Source of the DNA: Bacillota bacterium
Lineage (GTDB): Bacteria > Bacillota_A > Clostridia > Peptostreptococcales > Anaerovoracaceae
Reading direction: 5' to 3'
DNA length: 10,342 nucleotides
NCBI GenBank assembly: GCA_017547345.1
Contig: JAFYPY010000182.1
Span: 1 to 10,342, forward strand
Below the pieces are notes generated by a model, which saw only the letters and a list, made by a program, of their open reading frames with translations, had not been told where the DNA came from and made no database searches. Positions 8,941 to 10,342 of this stretch are shown here, piece by piece; the first letter of the stretch is position 1; each line of letters begins with the position of its first letter. Position numbers and translations under genes: made by a program.

Positions 8941-10342
8941 ATGGCTAAAATTATTGGTATTGACTTAGGTACAACAAACTCTTGCGTAGCAGTATTAGAA
9001 GGTGGAGAACCAGTTGTAATCGCTAACGCAGAAGGTATGAGAACAACTCCATCCATCGTTGGTTTCAAGAAGGACGGAGAAAGATTAGTTGGTGAAACAG
9101 CAAAAAGACAGGCTGTAACTAACCCAGATAGAACAATCGCATCCATCAAGAGACATATGGGTGAAGACTACAAAGTAGCAATCGACGGCAAGGATTACAC
9201 ACCGCAGGACATTTCCGCTATGATTCTTACAAAGCTAAAGAACGATGCGGAAGCTTACTTAGGAGAAAAGGTAACAAAGGCAGTAATCACTGTTCCAGCT
9301 TACTTCTCCGATGCTCAGAAGCAGGCTACTAAGGACGCTGGTAGAATCGCTGGCTTAGAAGTAAAAAGAATCGTTAACGAACCAACAGCTGCATCTTTAG
9401 CTTACGGTCTTGACAAAGAAGAAGGCGAACACAAAATCTTAATCTACGACTTAGGTGGCGGTACATTCGACGTATCCATCCTTGAACTTGCTGACGGTAT
9501 GTTCAGAGTAATGGCTACAAACGGTGATACTCACCTTGGTGGTGACGACTTCGACGCTGTAATCTTAAACTACTTAGCAGACAACTTCGCTAGAGAACAC
9601 GGCGTAGACTTAAGACAGAACGAAATGGCTCACCAGAGACTAAAGGAAGCTGCTGAAAAGGCTAAGAAGGAACTTTCCAGCGCAACTACTACAAACATCA
9701 CTCTTCCATTCATCTATGTATCAGAACAGACTGGTCCTTTAAACATGGAAGTAGACTTAACAAGAGCTAAGTTCGAACAGTTAACTGCTCACTTAGTAGA
9801 AAGAACAATTGAACCAATGAAGAAGGCTATGGCTGACGCTGGCGTAACTAACGCTGACATCGAAAAGGTAGTTTTAGTTGGTGGTTCAACAAGAATCCCT
9901 GCAGTTCAGGAAGCTGTAAAGAGAGTAACTGGTAAGGAACCATTCAAGGGTATCAACCCGGACGAATGTGTAGCTCTTGGTGCTGCAATCCAGGCAGGTG
10001 TATTAACTGGTGAAGTAAACGATATCTTACTTCTTGACGTAACTCCACTTTCACTTTCCATCGAAACTTTAGGTGGCGTTGCTACAAGATTAATCGAAAG
10101 AAATACAACAATTCCTACAAAGAAGAGCCAGATCTTCTCAACTGCTGCTGACAACCAGACAGCTGTAGACATTCACGTAATGCAGGGTGAAAGACAGATG
10201 GCGTCCGGAAACACTACTCTTGGTAGATTCCAGCTTACAGGAATTGCTCCAGCTCCTCGTGGCATTCCTCAGATCGAAGTTACATTCGATATCGACGCTA
10301 ACGGTATCGTAAATGTATCCGCTAAGGACTTAGGTACTGGTA
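8941..10342 (+). CDS. dnaK: chaperone DnaK (Hsp70), 3' part beyond the window
   Basis: DnaK is the ATP-dependent Hsp70 chaperone. The frame from ATG 8941 stays open to the window end, giving 467 complete codons of an expected 610 or so. The nucleotide-binding domain shows IDLGTTNS (7-14), [11 protein letters not shown] (146-156), DLGGGTFD (170-177) and [10 protein letters not shown] (311-320). The hydrophobic interdomain linker DILLLDVTP (361-369) and the start of the substrate-binding beta domain follow, as far as [11 protein letters not shown] (457-467). The ATG is preceded by a perfect AGGAGG (8925-8930) with 10 nt spacing. Residue 373 is Ser in TPLSLSIET, where E. coli has Gly. Codon use is strongly biased, as in highly expressed genes. 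It belongs to the CIRCE-controlled operon; dnaJ would be expected next but is not visible. Confidence 0.98.
   Translation, partial: MAKIIGIDLGTTNSCVAVLEGGEPVVIANAEGMRTTPSIVGFKKDGERLVGETAKRQAVTNPDRTIASIKRHMGEDYKVAIDGKDYTPQDISAMILTKLKNDAEAYLGEKVTKAVITVPAYFSDAQKQATKDAGRIAGLEVKRIVNEPTAASLAYGLDKEEGEHKILIYDLGGGTFDVSILELADGMFRVMATNGDTHLGGDDFDAVILNYLADNFAREHGVDLRQNEMAHQRLKEAAEKAKKELSSATTTNITLPFIYVSEQTGPLNMEVDLTRAKFEQLTAHLVERTIEPMKKAMADAGVTNADIEKVVLVGGSTRIPAVQEAVKRVTGKEPFKGINPDECVALGAAIQAGVLTGEVNDILLLDVTPLSLSIETLGGVATRLIERNTTIPTKKSQIFSTAADNQTAVDIHVMQGERQMASGNTTLGRFQLTGIAPAPRGIPQIEVTFDIDANGIVNVSAKDLGTG

Overview
The window looks like a chromosomal segment of a low-GC, endospore-forming Firmicute, most likely class Clostridia. 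The sequence carries two sporulation genes (gpr, spoIIP) and a CIRCE-controlled hrcA-grpE-dnaK operon. The order rpsT (divergent), gpr, spoIIP, lepA, hemW, hrcA, grpE, dnaK is one I associate with Clostridia. I do not assign a genus. Everything except rpsT is on the + strand.

Left part (1-610): the 5' end of rpsT points out of the window on the minus strand and has a near-consensus housekeeping promoter at 183-211. The roughly 400 bp between that promoter and gpr have no gene. They hold the most unusual structure in the window: ten alternating half-sites (TTCTCC / GGAGAA) from 279 to 534. Their centres fall close to whole turns of the DNA helix, and a perfect 17-nt inverted repeat brackets most of the array. 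The array runs into a good sigma-G-type promoter for gpr.

Middle part (611-2587): gpr encodes the germination protease that degrades small acid-soluble spore proteins. spoIIP encodes the engulfment amidase and has a plausible sigma-E promoter inside the end of gpr. It is followed at once by a 57-codon gene for an unrecognised single-pass membrane protein.

Housekeeping part (2625-7196): lepA (EF4 GTPase), hemW (radical-SAM heme chaperone family) and glpK (glycerol kinase) are closely packed. A clear intrinsic terminator follows glpK. glpK is an unexpected member of this cluster and lacks the histidine that HPr phosphorylates in Bacillus and Enterococcus glycerol kinases.

Heat-shock part (7221-end): phased A-tracts, a sigma-A promoter and a perfect CIRCE operator precede hrcA. 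hrcA overlaps grpE by 8 bp, and dnaK follows and is cut off by the window end. HrcA represses its own operon through CIRCE; GrpE is the nucleotide exchange factor for DnaK. The well-understood genes are ordinary; the novelty is concentrated in the 270-540 array.
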